A DNA stretch of 64,000 nucleotides from Ceratotherium simum simum (GCF_000283155.1 NW_004454288.1:936544-1000543), one strand, 5' to 3'. Shown: positions 44,941 through 57,200, counted from the stretch's first letter. Numbers and translations are program-made. The notes: a model not told the origin generated them from the letters alone.

Positions 44941-46265
44941 CTAGAACAAGCCCTTCCTTCTGAGCCAGGTAAAGTTTTCTGGAGTTGTATCAGTGAAAGA
45001 GGAATAGGTTCCAGGGTGTCGATCTTCAGTTCTCACGGTCCTGTTGGCCGAGTGGGCTTAGTTATGGATGCCCAAGCTCATGATTTAGGGAATTATCTGC
45101 CTAATTTCCCCATTGCCCTCAGCATCTCCAGACTCGTCTCTGATACCCGAGGACAATCTTACTTAGAAGAGAAGCTCCTGCTGGAAGCCATTGAACTTGA
45201 GTGAGAGTCTCTTGCCATCCTAGAGCCTCCCAACTCAGCCCCTGCACTGCAGGGCACGGAGGACAAAACCCATCCACAGACGCTAGTAGTTTCTGCTCAT
45301 CCTTTACAACTACAGACACATGGCTTCTTAGATGGCTATACTCATTTTCCAAACACGCTGAGAATTGAATCAAGGTGACACAGCCATATACTGAAGGTGA
45401 TGGGCATCTTTTTTTTGTTTTTTAAACTTGTGTCCCTTTTTGATAAACATAAAAATCTCACCATGGCCAGGAAATTCCGATAAGCCCCCACCCCAGAGCC
45501 TGTAATTCTTGATCGAGAAATTCCTCCATTTTCTACACAGCCCTTCTGGCAAGATTTGGTCAAGCTTTTCTTCCTGAAGTCTGTATTATAGAAACAAGAC
45601 ATCTTCTTTCCCTTTTCTGCTTATAAAATTATATGATAATATTTTAAGATGTTGTTTCAAAATACAATTCACCCCTTATTCCAAACCCCGGAGAATCACC
45701 GATCTATGAGTGATTCTCATGGATTTTTAAGAGACTGTTTTTACCCAAATGGTAGCTTTTGAGATAATGCTTGACAACTGCTATCAAATGCTTAACATTT
45801 GAGAATAAATTCACAAAACACAGAAGATGAACAGATGGTCTGTGAGTTTTGTCCATTCTCTGTATCTTTCCACCACTCTTTGCAGCATCAGACATACAGG
45901 AGTTTGAGCCAACCCTAGGTGGGCGTATTGCAAGGGGGAGGCGAGCTGTCCCCAGGCCTGAACCATACAAAGCAACAGCTGTCTTCAGGGGCCCTGCAGG
46001 AGGGCTGCACCCACAGAGGGGGTCCTTTTGCCTGGTTCAAGCTGGTAGAGACAATGCCAATGGGGAAGGGGTTTAAAGGCACCAGGGTCCCCTGGCTGTC
46101 AGAGTGGCCTTCCTAGTTTCTTCCTGGGACGATTGGGAGTGACACTCCATCCCTGACTGCACCTACCTAGTGGAACCCCCACATTAGAAGGCTTGGCTCT
46201 GGAATCGCAGTTTGGTCAACTTGCCAGTAGTTGGGTCAGACTCTAGGCTATGATCTGGTCCACAT
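44941..46265. other. Unassigned intergenic sequence
   Basis: No gene or repeat recognised in about 1.3 kb. Confidence 0.3.
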
Positions 46266-46269
46266 TAGG

Positions 46270-46725
46270 TGTATTAGTTTCTGTAATAAATGACCACAAA
46301 TTGGATGGCTTAAAACAATAGAAATTTATCCTCTCACAGTTCTGGGGGCCAGAAGTCCAAAATCAAAGTGTTGGCAGGGCCGTGCTCACTAGAGGCTCTA
46401 GAGGAGGATCCACTCCTTACCTCTTCCAGCTTCTAGCAGCTGTTGGCATTCCTTGGCTTGTGGCTACAGCCCTCTCTGCTGCGTCTTCGCCCTGCCTTCT
46501 CCTCTATGTGTCTGTGTCATCTCCCTCTGCCTCTCTCTTATAAGGACACTCAAGATGGCATTTAGGGCCCACCCTGGTAATCCAGGGTGATCTCTTCATC
46601 TCAAGATTCTCACCTTAATTACTTCTGCAAAAGACTATTTTTCCAAATAAGGTGACTTTTACAAATTCCAGGGTTAGGACTCAATATCTTGGGGTGGTCA
46701 TTCTTCAACTTACTGTAGCAGGTTT
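46270..46725 (-). repeat. MLT1-like MaLR LTR, reverse orientation
   Basis: GTATTAGTTTCTGTAATAAA, ACAATAGAAATTTATCCTCT, CACAGTTCTGGGGGCCAGAA, CTTATAAGGACACTCAAGAT and TTAGGGCCCACCCTGGTAAT are a textbook reversed MLT1-type LTR. Confidence 0.85.
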
Positions 46726-46939
46726 TCCTCACCACTGCTGAACCCCTAATCTTATCCTGCTTCTACTCCCTTCCAGTCCGGCCTCTTTCCTTCAGAAAAG
46801 TCACACAGACCCTGGTGATCTCTAAAGAGACTGGTGCTGGGATGGTTGAAAGAGCATCACTTTGGCTGGATTAGTCCGAATCAGTCACCTTCCGTCTCTG
46901 TGGTTTTTCTCTCCCCTCTACAAGGACGGCAGTGGTCAA

Positions 46940-47085
46940 GGTAAGCTCATCTCTGCTTCCCCCTGCACTATTGCAATGGACCCGTTGATCTTCCTGCACT
47001 CCCTCTCACTCCTACAAACCGTGTTCTCTAAGGTAAATCAAGTCATGCCAATCCTTTGCTTAATGTCTCTGTGGAAAGACAGAAT
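46940..47085 (+). repeat. L2 LINE fragment
   Basis: CTGCACTATTGCAATGGACC and CTAAGGTAAATCAAGTCATG resemble the L2 region upstream of the 3'UTR. Confidence 0.55.
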
Positions 47086-47542
47086 AAAGGCCCTCCAAAT
47101 ATGTCCACATCCTAGTCCCTGAAAGCTGTGGATATATTCCCTTCCCCGGCAAAAGGGACTTTGAAGATGTGTTAAGGATCATGACTAGGGGGGTTATCGT
47201 GGATGATCTGGGTGGACCCAATGTAATCACAAGGGAGGTAGGAGGGTCACAGACAGAAAAGATGTGACAGTGTAAGCAGAGGTTGGAGTGAGGTGCTTTG
47301 AAATGACAGGGGACCGTGACCCAAGGAATGTCGGTGGCCTCTAGAAAGTGAAAAAGATAAGGAAACAGGTTCTTCCCTAGAGCCTCCAGAAGGAACCAGC
47401 TCTGCTGACATCTTGACTTTAGACCAGTGAAACTGATTTTGGACTTCTGGCATCCAGAACTATAAAATAATAAATTTGTGTTGTTTTAAGCCACACAGTT
47501 TGTGGTGATTTGTTGTAGCAGCAACAAGAAACTAATACACTG
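47086..47542 (+). repeat. MLT1-like MaLR LTR
   Basis: GGATGATCTGGGTGGACCCA, GGCATCCAGAACTATAAAAT, AATAAATTTGTGTTGTTTTA and AGCCACACAGTTTGTGGTGA end in AACTAATACA. It is the forward counterpart of the copy at 46270-46725 and interrupts L2. Confidence 0.85.
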
Positions 47543-47544
47543 TC

Positions 47545-48056
47545 CAAGGGATTCTCATTGAACTTAGAACAAAGTCCAACTTCTCACCAAGGTCCACAAA
47601 TACCTACAAGATCTTGTCCCTGCCTTCCTCTCTGACCTCATCTCCATCACTTTGCCCAGTCTTACCATTCTCCAGCCACACGGGCTACTTTCCGCTCTTC
47701 GGCAGGCCAGGCCTCACGCTCTGGCCCTTGCTGTCCACTCCGTCTAGAATGCTTTGCTCTGGCTGCTTGTCACTGAGTTCAAACTATCACCTTCTCAATG
47801 AGGCCTTCCTTGAGCATTTGGATTAAATGACAACCCAACCATCCCCACCACTGCCCATCTTTCTCCCACCATCCCGCTTTGCTTTTTTTCATAGCACTTA
47901 TTGTTCTGCAATCATCTTATTCGCTATATTTAATACGTATCCCTCCTAGAACATCAGCCGTGTGAGAACAAGGCCCATGTTTTGTTCCCCATCTGGAACA
48001 GTCATTGGTCCTAGAGAGAGATTTGTTGAATGAATAAATGAATGAATGAAATAATC
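47545..48056 (+). repeat. L2 LINE 3' region
   Basis: AACAAAGTCCAACTTCTCAC, AATGAGGCCTTCCTTGAGCA, AGCACTTATTGTTCTGCAAT and TTGTTGAATGAATAAATGAA follow L2 order to its terminus. Confidence 0.9.
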
Positions 48057-48785
48057 CTTCCTAATGATTTTTCTCTGCAGCCATGGCTGCCTGACAGTTT
48101 CAGCCTTTGTAGTATAACAAGAAAATCACTCTCATGCCCAAGTTTGAGCCATGAGATGATAGAGGACGGGATCTGGAGGCATTTTCTGCTTGCTCCTCTC
48201 TTCAGTCAGAGTTTCCTCCCCCATAACATAGTTTTAAAATATTACCTCCCCTGTAAGCTCTCCCCAGGCTCTGTCCACTTACAACTAGTAGAATTTCCTG
48301 AGGATGATCTTGAGGTCAAATACCCTCAAGGCTTCCTCAACTAAAGTTCCCATTGTCCTTTTGGCTTTCTGCTGCTTAACTAAGGCAGAGATGTGAATCT
48401 GATGCTGCTCATGTTTTAGGGGCTCAAGGAAACTCCTCTGTTTTGAGACCGAGGGCCCTTAAATCTTGCAGGCTTAAATAAATGCTGACTTCTGTTTTAC
48501 TCATGAAGGCTCAAATCTTTTGATGCAAGAAAAAAGTCATTTCACTTCAGAAAAATAGTGTCAGTCTGGCCACCCAAACCAGCTCAGAAACTCTTGGTCA
48601 GAGAAGGGATTATTATAGGGCCTCCTCCCCATCTCCACTTCACCTCGAAGGAGGAGGGTTGATCTGGTTGATCAAGATTGATCACATTCATTGGACACAG
48701 TGCTGAGACCCCCTTTTCTCTCCCATACTCCACTCCATACTATGTGTCTTGGAGGATAGCCTTTACACAAGGTAGGCAGCTTCTG
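48057..48785. other. Unassigned intergenic sequence
   Basis: No gene or repeat assigned. Confidence 0.3.
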
Positions 48786-48787
48786 AC

Positions 48788-49355
48788 ATGGCTACCAATG
48801 GTCTCTGATCTGCCTATTTATACCCCTGTGTAATCCCTTCTCCTTGAGTGTGGGATGGATCTAGTGACTTGCTTGTAATGTGTAGAATAGGGCAAAAATG
48901 ATATAATGTCACTTCTGTGATTAATTTTCAAAAGAATGGAACTTCCTTCTTACTGGTATTCTCACTATATTGCCTTCTCAGCTTGAACACTTTGATGAAT
49001 CAAGCCAACATATTGGAAAGGCTCACATGGCAAGGAACTGAGGGCAGACTTCAGCCAAGAGCCAGTGAGGAATTGAGGCTCTCAGTGGAATAATGTGCAA
49101 GGAACTGAATCCTGCCGACAACCACGTGAGTGAGTTTAGAAGTGGATTTTTTTCCCTAGCTGAACCTTCAGATGAGACCACAGCCCCTGCCAACACCTCA
49201 ATTGCAGCTTATGAGGGACCCTGAAGCAGAGGACCCAGCTAACCTGTGCCTGGATTCCCAACCCACAGAAAATGTGAGCTAATAAATTTGTATTGTTTTA
49301 AGCTGCTAAGTTTTGGGGTACTTTGTTAACAGTGATAGATAAGTAATATAATCCA
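48788..49355 (+). repeat. MaLR-like LTR
   Basis: CCCTTCTCCTTGAGTGTGGG, ATCTAGTGACTTGCTTGTAA, CCTTCAGATGAGACCACAGC and GCTAATAAATTTGTATTGTT then TTAAGCTGCTAAGTTTTGGG. Same family as 51185-51695. Confidence 0.8.
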
Positions 49356-50309
49356 CATGATATCTAAGAATTCTCTATGAAATCCAACCATCTTAGGGTT
49401 AGGATTCCACATTGGGATATGAAGTCAAATTTTCAGATAGTAATCAACTTTTCATTTGCTAGGCATTGTCCTCTATGCATTTATTTCTATCTTGGAACTT
49501 GTAAGGAAGAGTGATTGGTTGAAAACAGAACTGAACATTCTCACAGCTCTGGTCCAAATACCATTTGAATCTCACCCTGACATCTGGCCTAACTTGGGCA
49601 GGCCATATGCCAGGGAGACTATGGGACAAAATCCATAGTGGAAGGAGTGTGGTTCAATCATTGGCAAGGCCTCTAGTGTTCAAACCTTTATTGTTTCGGG
49701 AAATCAGGATTCACTTTTGGAGCCAGCAATGCTTGTCTAGGAAGTGATAAGCAGCAGAATTCCATGTGGGTCAAAGCAGTTTCACATCAAAACCAGCAAA
49801 GATACAGGACCTGAGATACTTTGCTTTAGGGCTCTTAGAGCCAGAGGTTGATAGGTGGTAGTGGATCAGGTGTCCCAGATTTGGTTCCCATTTATCTTGC
49901 TTTGCATTCCTCCCTGATTTCTCCAGCTTCCCAGCTTGCGCGTAAGGTTAGAAAAAGAACCATGGTGGGAATAACGTTTGAGGATTTCAGCATTTGTGCT
50001 CATTGGTTTGAAGAGCCTGTACCATCAGCTCTCAAGTAGGCTCTGGTTATCCACCTGACAAGCCTGAACTCTGGCACTGTGTCTTTGTATGTTGAGATTG
50101 AAGAGACAAGCAAGAAGACTGACTTCTGGTGACTTATGTGGCCTGACCTTGGGGCAGCCCAAAATGTTCCTGGCAGTTTCTTTCCCATCTGTCTTATTTC
50201 TTCGGTCCCCCCTAAGTTCATGAATGGTGCCATTGATGTACTATGTGGTAGATACAAAGTCGGCCACACGTTTTTCCATTGCTGGGTCCACTCGCCTCTG
50301 CAATGTGTT

Positions 50310-50768
50310 TTTACAGTGCCTCCCATCCAGAAGTGGAGTCTATTTCTCCACCCCTTGAATGTGGCTGATGGGAAAGTAGCAAACATGACATAAGCAGAGT
50401 CAGTCAGGAAAAGTGCTTGTGCACTGGCGTTGGCTTCCCACTGCTGCTCTTTGTCATCGTTAAAGCCACCATACAAAGAACACCATATGTTCCCCATCCT
50501 AGTGGGAACATAAGAGAGCACATGGAGCAAAAGCCATCTCAGCTGAGCTTCCCCTGGACCAGTCAGTATGTCAAACACCGTATATGTGAATGAGGCCACC
50601 CTATACCATCTAGTCACCAGCTGACTGAAGATACAGGGGCATGTCCGTCAGAGACAAGCTAGGATGGCCAGACCAGAAAAATCATCATTGTGAGTTAAAT
50701 AAATGGTTATTTTTTTAAAGCCACCAAGTTTTGAGGTGGTTTCTTACTCAGGGTTAGATAATTGACCT
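50310..50768 (+). repeat. MaLR-like LTR
   Basis: CCCATCCAGAAGTGGAGTCT, AGAGAGCACATGGAGCAAAA, TGTGAATGAGGCCACCCTAT and GTTAAATAAATGGTTATTTT then AGCCACCAAGTTTTGAGGTG. A 205-codon frame on the opposite strand (50000-50617) is antisense to this LTR and is not a gene. Confidence 0.75.
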
Positions 50769-51184
50769 AGACTTGTATCGTGTATGTTTCCACCAATTCA
50801 TCTTCTTGGTGGATTTTGAGTCCCTGAAGGCAAAGGACTATAACTCATCAGGTCAAATTCAGGCCCTTGCCTTTGGTGCTGAGCTTGGCAATGAAACAAT
50901 GGGGACCTCTGTGGACCGAGAGCAATGACAAGCAAGTCACTTATTTAATTGCTTCTCAATATTAGCCTGTCTCTCTACATCCCTAGCCTTAAGGACTCTT
51001 GGGACAGCCCCAAATTCCCATCTGCAGAGAACCTACCATTGTGGTTTGCTTCCTAAGCATATATCCCCCTTGTTCCAAGAAAAGCTTCCAACTTTTATTC
51101 AGAGAGCTGTCCCTCGCCCATTCTCAGTTCCTGTGGTTTGAGTGGCACTCTACCCACAGCTGCAGAGGTGCAGCTCATGATGTA

Positions 51185-51698
51185 TGTGGTAGGCAATCTC
51201 TAAGATGACACCTGGAGGCCTCCCCTTCCCGGAATTCTCACCTTGTATAATCCCGTCCCCTTAAGTGTGGGCTGGACTTATTGACTTGCTTCTAAGGAAT
51301 AGAAAACAACAACACGATGGGATGTCACTTCTGAGATTGGGTTACTTCTGAGATTAGATGTCATCTAGATTAGGCATTCTCACTTGAATCCTTCACACCA
51401 GGGAAAGCCAGCTGTTGTGTGTAGAGGCAGCCCTACGGAGATGACTTCCTGGCGGGGAACTGAGGCTGCCAATAACCATATGAGTAGAGTTAAAAGTGAA
51501 TCCTATCTCCTCCCCCAGTTGAACCTTCATATGTGACTGCAACCCTGGCCGACAGCTCGAGTGCAACCTCATGAGATGCATTAAACCAGCCAAGCCACAC
51601 CCAGATTCCTGCCCACAGACACTGAGAGGTAATAAATGTTTGTTGTATCAAAATTTTGGAGTGATTCGTTACACAGCAACAAATAACAAATACAATTT
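51185..51698 (+). repeat. MaLR-like LTR
   Basis: CTTAAGTGTGGGCTGGACTT, ATTGACTTGCTTCTAAGGAA, GACTGCAACCCTGGCCGACA and GGTAATAAATGTTTGTTGTA then TTACACAGCAACAAATAAC. Confidence 0.85.
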
Positions 51699-51699
51699 G

Positions 51700-51890
51700 G
51701 GTCTGGCCAATCAAAGCACCTCACCTGCCTCCTCTCTCTACCTGACATAGTGTTTGGTTCAGGAATGTACATGTGACCAGGCTGAGCCAATGAGAGTAAA
51801 CTGGATTTTTATAGGAGCTCCCACTCTTTCTCACTGGACATGATCCGAGGAAGATGAGAGGCTGGGACTTCTGCAGTCTTCTTGTCCCTA
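51700..51890. repeat. LTR-like fragment, possibly family A
   Basis: GGTTCAGGAATGTACATGTG and CTGAGCCAATGAGAGTAAAC resemble the 5' part of the family A copies at 1738 and 42000. Confidence 0.45.
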
Positions 51891-51899
51891 TGAGTGGAA

Positions 51900-51992
51900 A
51901 GTCCTGGACTATCTTGTTGGTCTCTATATCCCCAACACCCAGAACTACGCCTGGCTCAGAGTAGGTGCTCAATATTTACGAAATGAAAGCCG
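51900..51992 (+). repeat. L2 LINE 3'-end fragment
   Basis: CTCTATATCCCCAACACCCA, CTACGCCTGGCTCAGAGTAG and GTGCTCAATATTTACGAAAT are the L2 terminus. Confidence 0.8.
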
Positions 51993-53267
51993 AGTTTATA
52001 TCCAGCAGAGGGAGAAAATATGACGGGCTGACAAAAATGGGGAGGAATCAGAAGTAGCAATGGTAAACCTCTTCTAGAATATCATCTTAAATGGAACACG
52101 TCATCAAACATCAATAGAAATACATGTATTTTTGTTTTCTAAATATGATGCATGGAACACACAGTTTCTTCTTCAAGTTGGCTTCAACGAATTGTAACTG
52201 GCAGAATTTCTAAAATTCTGCAGAGTCCACTAGGATCAATGGATTCACTGTATCACTGTATCCTCCATTTATTGGGCATCTCCCAAGGAGGGAGGAGATG
52301 AATAAACCCTGTAGAGTCATAACGTACTTGGTGTGACAGGTGTGCTCTTTTCTGCTACCCACTGGCATTAGCAGCTACAAAGGCATGTGCTATAGACTGG
52401 GTTACTACATCTTTCAAAAAGAAAATAGAAGCATGACTTCATTCAGAGAAGATATTGGACAGGCACCCGGTGATTCAGTAATGTGCCACTCTGATCTCAG
52501 AGAGAGTGGGGCTCCTTATCAGGCCAACAGCTTTTGAAGCAATCTCCCTTAATTTCCCCTCGTCTTCTGGTCTCCCTGGACAAGTATGGCTGCTGAGAAA
52601 AGAGCATGTACTTTTTTTTTTTTTGCAGATGCTAAATTAGGAGAAAATAGTAAAAGGTAAGTAGTTTTACAAATTGTGACAACCTCATAGACCACGGAAA
52701 AGTGTGCTCTCCATACTGACACCAGACTCCTTGCTGACTTTTGTCATCGCTGGAAAGAAATTTTTATCTACTTTGTGCTTGAGGATTTAATAAACACAAA
52801 CCACACTAAATGGATGACTGAGCAGATACTCTGATTATGGGCACAGGAAGATATTGAGGTCATTAAGCTTGTGACTTGCAAATGGTGGAGGTCTCAACCT
52901 CAAATGGCTACAGCAGCCAGGTAAGTGGATGGAGAGTGTAGGGCAATAGGGCATGGTGGAGACTGTAGTGAAATGAGAGCACACGTTGCTTTTAAAGGAG
53001 ATAGCCCTTTCTCAGTTCTGTCATATTATTTCCACATGGGAACATAGGCCCAGTGCTGCCAGTCTTCTGATTTCTTTCAAGTGAATCTGAAAGCCCAGAA
53101 ATTTATACAAAATATCCCATTTTTTAATGTTTACAGTGATTTCAATTAAATAAAATTTTGTGCATGTGAAACAGAGCTCAACTATTGGTGGCATCAGCCT
53201 ATGGTTCTCCAGTTTGTAACCTCTGTACCAGAGTCTATTTAAAAGCAGACATGTTAACAAGAGAGTT
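51993..53267. other. Sequence just downstream of the PRKCB beta I poly(A) site
   Basis: No interspersed repeat assigned. On the plus strand 52610-52662 has a T-run, GCAG, a 28-base block and GTAAGT, an exon-like arrangement (see findings). Confidence 0.35.
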
Positions 53268-53762
53268 TGCATATATTAACTCAGTTTAATCATATCAATT
53301 CTTAAACAAAAAATTTCCTCCAAGAGACAACAGTTCACAGTAACTGCAAAGCTTACTCACAATTTTTAAAAATACCAGTCATGCTTAGCATTCAAAGATG
53401 ATGTTGTAGGATAACCGTAAAAACTTTACCAGGAACATGAGCTTCTGACTTTAAAAATTACAAATACTGAAGCATTTTGGTATCAGACACAGTAGTTTTG
53501 ACATCATCTGTTCATTTGATGAGTTTCTGGAAGTTTGGAAAATTGAATCTCTATAATTGGATAAAGCGCTTATTCTAAACTAAACATTTTCAATGTAGAA
53601 AACAAACTAGCAAGCTACACATACAAAGAAAAGCCCTCTAGGACAAGCTCTCCACATGTTGAATGCCAGCATATGCACCATGAATCCTGGAAGACTAGAA
53701 TTGATACATACACTTGGCCTGAAGTCTTACACTCCAGGCTCAGCAATGGAATTTGCATTCAC
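53268..53762 (-). other. PRKCB: PRKCB beta I 3'UTR
   Basis: The roughly 500 bp after the beta I stop codon is unique sequence with no repeats and ends just past an ATTAAA at 53285-53290. The 3' end is estimated as 15-20 bases beyond the signal. The short length agrees with what I recall of beta I transcripts. Confidence 0.75.
53285..53290 (-). terminator. PRKCB: Candidate poly(A) signal for PRKCB beta I (ATTAAA)
   Basis: Minus-strand ATTAAA about 475 bases after the stop codon, followed downstream by the T-rich GAGTTAATATATGC text. The canonical AATAAA is not found closer. Confidence 0.65.
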
Positions 53763-53915
53763 CTACACATTAATGACAAACTCTGGGTTAGTATAGGAGA
53801 AGCCAGCAAATTCATTTTGGTCCAAGTTCATGATGAAGAGTTTATCAGTAGGCGTGAGTTCCACAGGCTGTCTGGTGAACTCTTTGTCGAAGTTGGAGGT
53901 GTCTCGCTTGTCTCT
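53763..53915 (-). CDS. PRKCB: PRKCB terminal exon, beta I C-terminus
   Basis: Alternative last coding exon of protein kinase C beta, a calcium- and diacylglycerol-dependent Ser/Thr kinase. It encodes 50 residues, RDKRDTSNFD through NPEFVINV, then TAG at 53763-53765. This is the beta I V5 tail, residues 622-671. The turn-motif threonine lies in ELTPTD (T642) and the hydrophobic-motif serine in FAGFSY (S661); both are phosphorylated during maturation in known PKC beta. The acceptor is TTTGGCAG immediately before AGAGAC. The exon starts on a codon boundary, the same phase as the beta II exon 5.9 kb upstream, so the two are interchangeable. The reading frame continues beyond 53915 into intron text without similarity. 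No damage is seen. Confidence 0.98.
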   Translation of the reverse strand, partial: RDKRDTSNFDKEFTRQPVELTPTDKLFIMNLDQNEFAGFSYTNPEFVINV

Positions 53916-54859
53916 CTGCCAAATGGAAAGCAAACACATTAACACAGCAGCAGAAGAAGAAAACAAGACCAAGACAAGCCAGTTACTGGGAAGCTGATGA
54001 CATCTCATGGGCAGAGTCAGAAAGAGCCCTGTGCTGACAGATTTTAGCAGCTGCATTGTGCATACCATCCCCTAGCTTTCGTTTCACATTGTATGTTGGC
54101 TTCAGGAGAGAAAACTTGGTGTAAAATCTCTGAGAAAGGAAATGAGACATTAAATTTCTTTCAGGGTTGCCATAAAGTGGTGTGTGTGTATGTGTTCTGT
54201 TTTCTTTGCCTTTGAGATGAATTGGGTTGGAAACTACTTCTTACCATGAATAACGTCATAGAATTTGTCATGGGGTAGAGAGTCCCAGAAAAAAACATCT
54301 AATAGCGACCCCTGTGGCTAGGAGGCTCCTTTCTTTAACAGGGAGACCAGCTGCACAACCACTCAGCCCCCAAGTAGGCAAAGCGGTGTGTGAGGAAATC
54401 AGATCACTGCTAATGAAAGGAGCTGACCACTGTCCGCCCTACATTCCCTGCTGCAATCTAGGCTTGGAAAGGATGCTCGGAAATCCACCCACAGACTGGA
54501 ATTTGGGTCTTCATCAGCCAGAGGTTCTCTCCAAGAATGTTTATAGCCTGTATCTAGTCAACAAACTGTAAGAAACAAAACCCAAAGCTTAAAGTAAGGT
54601 CTGTAGGGGCAGCCTTTAAACAAACAAAAATTCTATTCTCCTAGTTAGTCTGGTATTTCTTTTTTTTGGGGGGATGGGCTTGATCCCAGTTTACTAACTA
54701 CAGTTTGGGGCAAGGTTTACCAGGGAATGTCAGAGAGTGTTCTACTAAAAACATCTCACAGCTGTGAGATGCTCTCACCTCTTCAGGGTCTATGTCAGCC
54801 TGTCGTCTTTTCCCATCCTCACCATCCACCTGGGCACAGGCAGAGCTGGAGTCCTCACC

Positions 54860-54942
54860 CCTCATGGTTTGATATAGGAGAAAACCGAGGCCCAGGAAGG
54901 TAAAGTGACTTGCCCAAGATTGCACAGTGGGTTAACGATTTT
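54860..54942 (-). repeat. MIR SINE fragment, reverse orientation
   Basis: GAGGCCCAGGAAGGTAAAGT then GACTTGCCCAAGATTGCACA fits reversed MIR. Confidence 0.65.
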
Positions 54943-55534
54943 TACCTGACCACATGGCTCCTAATTATGCCTCATCTCAGCCCCTCTGACTCGAGGGACA
55001 GCCTAGTGGCTGGTTCACTACAGGAAAGCCAAGGATATGGCCTGGGTTTCACCGGTACTGGGAAGATTGTCTGGCTGAAGCCGGAGTTGTATCAGATGGT
55101 CAAGAGGGAGGGTCAGTGAGGACTGACTGACTTGCTAGAGTCTGGCCAATGGCCATCCATGCTTTAGGGTTGACTCCCAATGGGCCCTGACTGGGAAGGA
55201 TTTCTCATTGCTGGGCCCGTTCTCCTTTGCAAAACACCTCTCACAAAAATGCCTCCTTTTGGGCTGCTCCCTTGAAATGGGTGAAATGTGCCTCTGGATT
55301 CTCCACTCCGTCTTGCAGTGCGCGTGCTGGGCTATAGGAGTGAGGGCGACGTCAGAAACGCACTTCAGCACGTGTGGCCAGAGCAGAGCGGCTGAAGGTG
55401 CCGATGGAGCTGTTTTCTGGATGATGGGTCATCTCCTGCCACGCCCCACCCATCCTGCTTTGTCTCGTCCTGCCTGCTGTCAGCTCGTCCTATGCTGTCC
55501 CAGGCACCAAATGCATCACTTCCTGTGATCAGAG

Positions 55535-55797
55535 AGAAGGTCGAATGCCACCTCTTCCTTTCATACTGTCTCTGCATCCCTTTCCTGACACCGTAAATCA
55601 TGCTTCAGCATCCTCTGAATTGTCTTCAAGGCACTTGCTGCCGTTAGCAATTGTCTTGTTCATTTATTGCCTCTCTCCAGGAGGGCAGGGTCCTTGACTG
55701 TTTCTTCACTATTGTATTTCCGGTGCCAAGAACAGTGCTTGGCACACAGCAGGCTGTCCACAATTATTTGTTGAAGGAATGAATCAATGAATGAAGA
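55535..55797 (+). repeat. L2 LINE 3' end
   Basis: CAAGGCACTTGCTGCCGTTA, AGGAGGGCAGGGTCCTTGAC, AACAGTGCTTGGCACACAGC and TTGTTGAAGGAATGAATCAA are the L2 terminus. Confidence 0.88.
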
Positions 55798-57060
55798 CTT
55801 GACTAAGGATGAGCCTCTTCACTGTTCTGAACTTATAGTCAGTTCCCGAGGCAGAGACTTCACTCTACAGCAAAACAATTGTTCCCTTTGATTTTAAGGG
55901 TCTCTCCCATGGGCCACTGCCCATTTTGAACCCCAGTATAGACTGAACTGTGTTAGTCCCCTTCAAGATCTGAGAGCTCCAGGGATGGGTTTATCTCGGG
56001 CTAGAAGGCAGGCAGCTGCCTTCTTTCAGGTCTCCCCTGGGAACATCAACCCCATGTGGCCTGCCCTGCCTGTGGGTGTCCAGCGGAGGTTCCCTTCCCA
56101 CTACCCACAACTTTGAAAGCCCTTCCCCATTTGTTGTGCTGGTGATGTCTCATGCTTCAAACAGCCACATGGTCCAAAGAGGACTAGCCATTATGGACTT
56201 TGTCCTATTGGCAGATCCCCCTAGGAAATACCCCTGAATTTTATCCTAGAAGTTGGGAGAGAATGTTGGGACAATTCCTTTCTGGGTTGATAGCATCTGA
56301 AGCCACATGAGAATAGTCTCACTCATCCAGTGAGGGTTATTAATTCCATTGGCCTCCTGTTAATTCCCCAAGAAGGTCACTGTGCCCGTGGTGCTATCTT
56401 TTCTTAGAAGAGGAGCAGGTTAGTGAGAAGTCTAAGAAATGAAAAGAGGGGTTCCTGGATCCTGGTAGAAAATTAGCCATGGCTAATGTGGACTGTGTTT
56501 AGGTTTCTTTGGATTTTCTTACTTAGTTTCTTTTTTAAAATTCTGCCCTAATTTAAGTTCTTTTGGAAAATCTCAGCCTGTCTTATCTAGAAGAACCAGG
56601 TGGTGTCAAGCCAGGGGGCAGTGTGCTGGAAGGAGAGCAGTGTGTCCCTGGGGGCCAGGAAGGGTAATGCCTGCAAGAATCTGAGTCATATATCCCAAGA
56701 GGTGAGACTCAGGACTTGGAATTGAGCTGTAAAACCAGCTCCCTCTCTCCATATGGGTATCTGCCTCTGCTCAAATCTTGGTGATCCTGTGGTCTGTTCA
56801 AGCAAAGAGACTGTGCCTTTGGCCTTCTCGAAGGAAACCCACCCCTGCTTCTATCCTGCCTCTCTCTTCCCTCACCCATTGCACTATAGGATTGACCCAG
56901 AAATCTGGGTCAAGAGGGCGCTGCTGCCCCTTCTTCTTCAGCCTCAAACTGTGGTCTCCAGAGAGAAAGAGGAGCCCCAAATGCCTTTGATGAGTTTTTC
57001 TTTCTTTTAAGGAGCTGCACTGACTAACTCAGAGACTAGTTATCTCCAGATCACATCTCG
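55798..57060. other. Unassigned PRKCB intronic sequence
   Basis: No repeat, exon or RNA gene recognised in about 1.2 kb. Confidence 0.35.
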
Positions 57061-57064
57061 CTTT

Positions 57065-57200
57065 TAATCACTTGTTTGATGACTGCCCTCCTGGACTGCA
57101 TCTGGATGGCTCCCCACGGTGCTCCTGGCGCCCAGCATAGAGCGTGGCACACAGCTGGTGCTCGGTAAATGCTGGCTGGGTGATGAATGGAGGGTGGTAA
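57065..57200 (+). repeat. L2 LINE 3'-end fragment
   Basis: GCCCAGCATAGAGCGTGGCA then CACAGCTGGTGCTCGGTAAA and GGGTGATGAATGG fit the L2 end. Confidence 0.7.

Larger units (their letters stand above)
23421..53267. other. Intergenic interval between PRKCB and CACNG3
   Basis: About 30 kb separates the PRKCB beta I poly(A) site from the CACNG3 promoter. No exon, RNA gene or intact transposon gene was recognised in it. It is densely populated with L2, MIR, L1, LTR-like and ERE insertions. Confidence 0.8.

Noticed and set aside
50000..50617. 205-codon minus-strand open frame
   Set aside because: About half of it runs antisense through a MaLR-like LTR (50310-50768); the rest has no recognisable domain and no supporting exon structure.
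53916..54068. Upstream extension of the PKC beta I frame
   Set aside because: It lies beyond a TTTGGCAG acceptor and does not resemble the kinase; the exon begins with RDKRDTSNFD.
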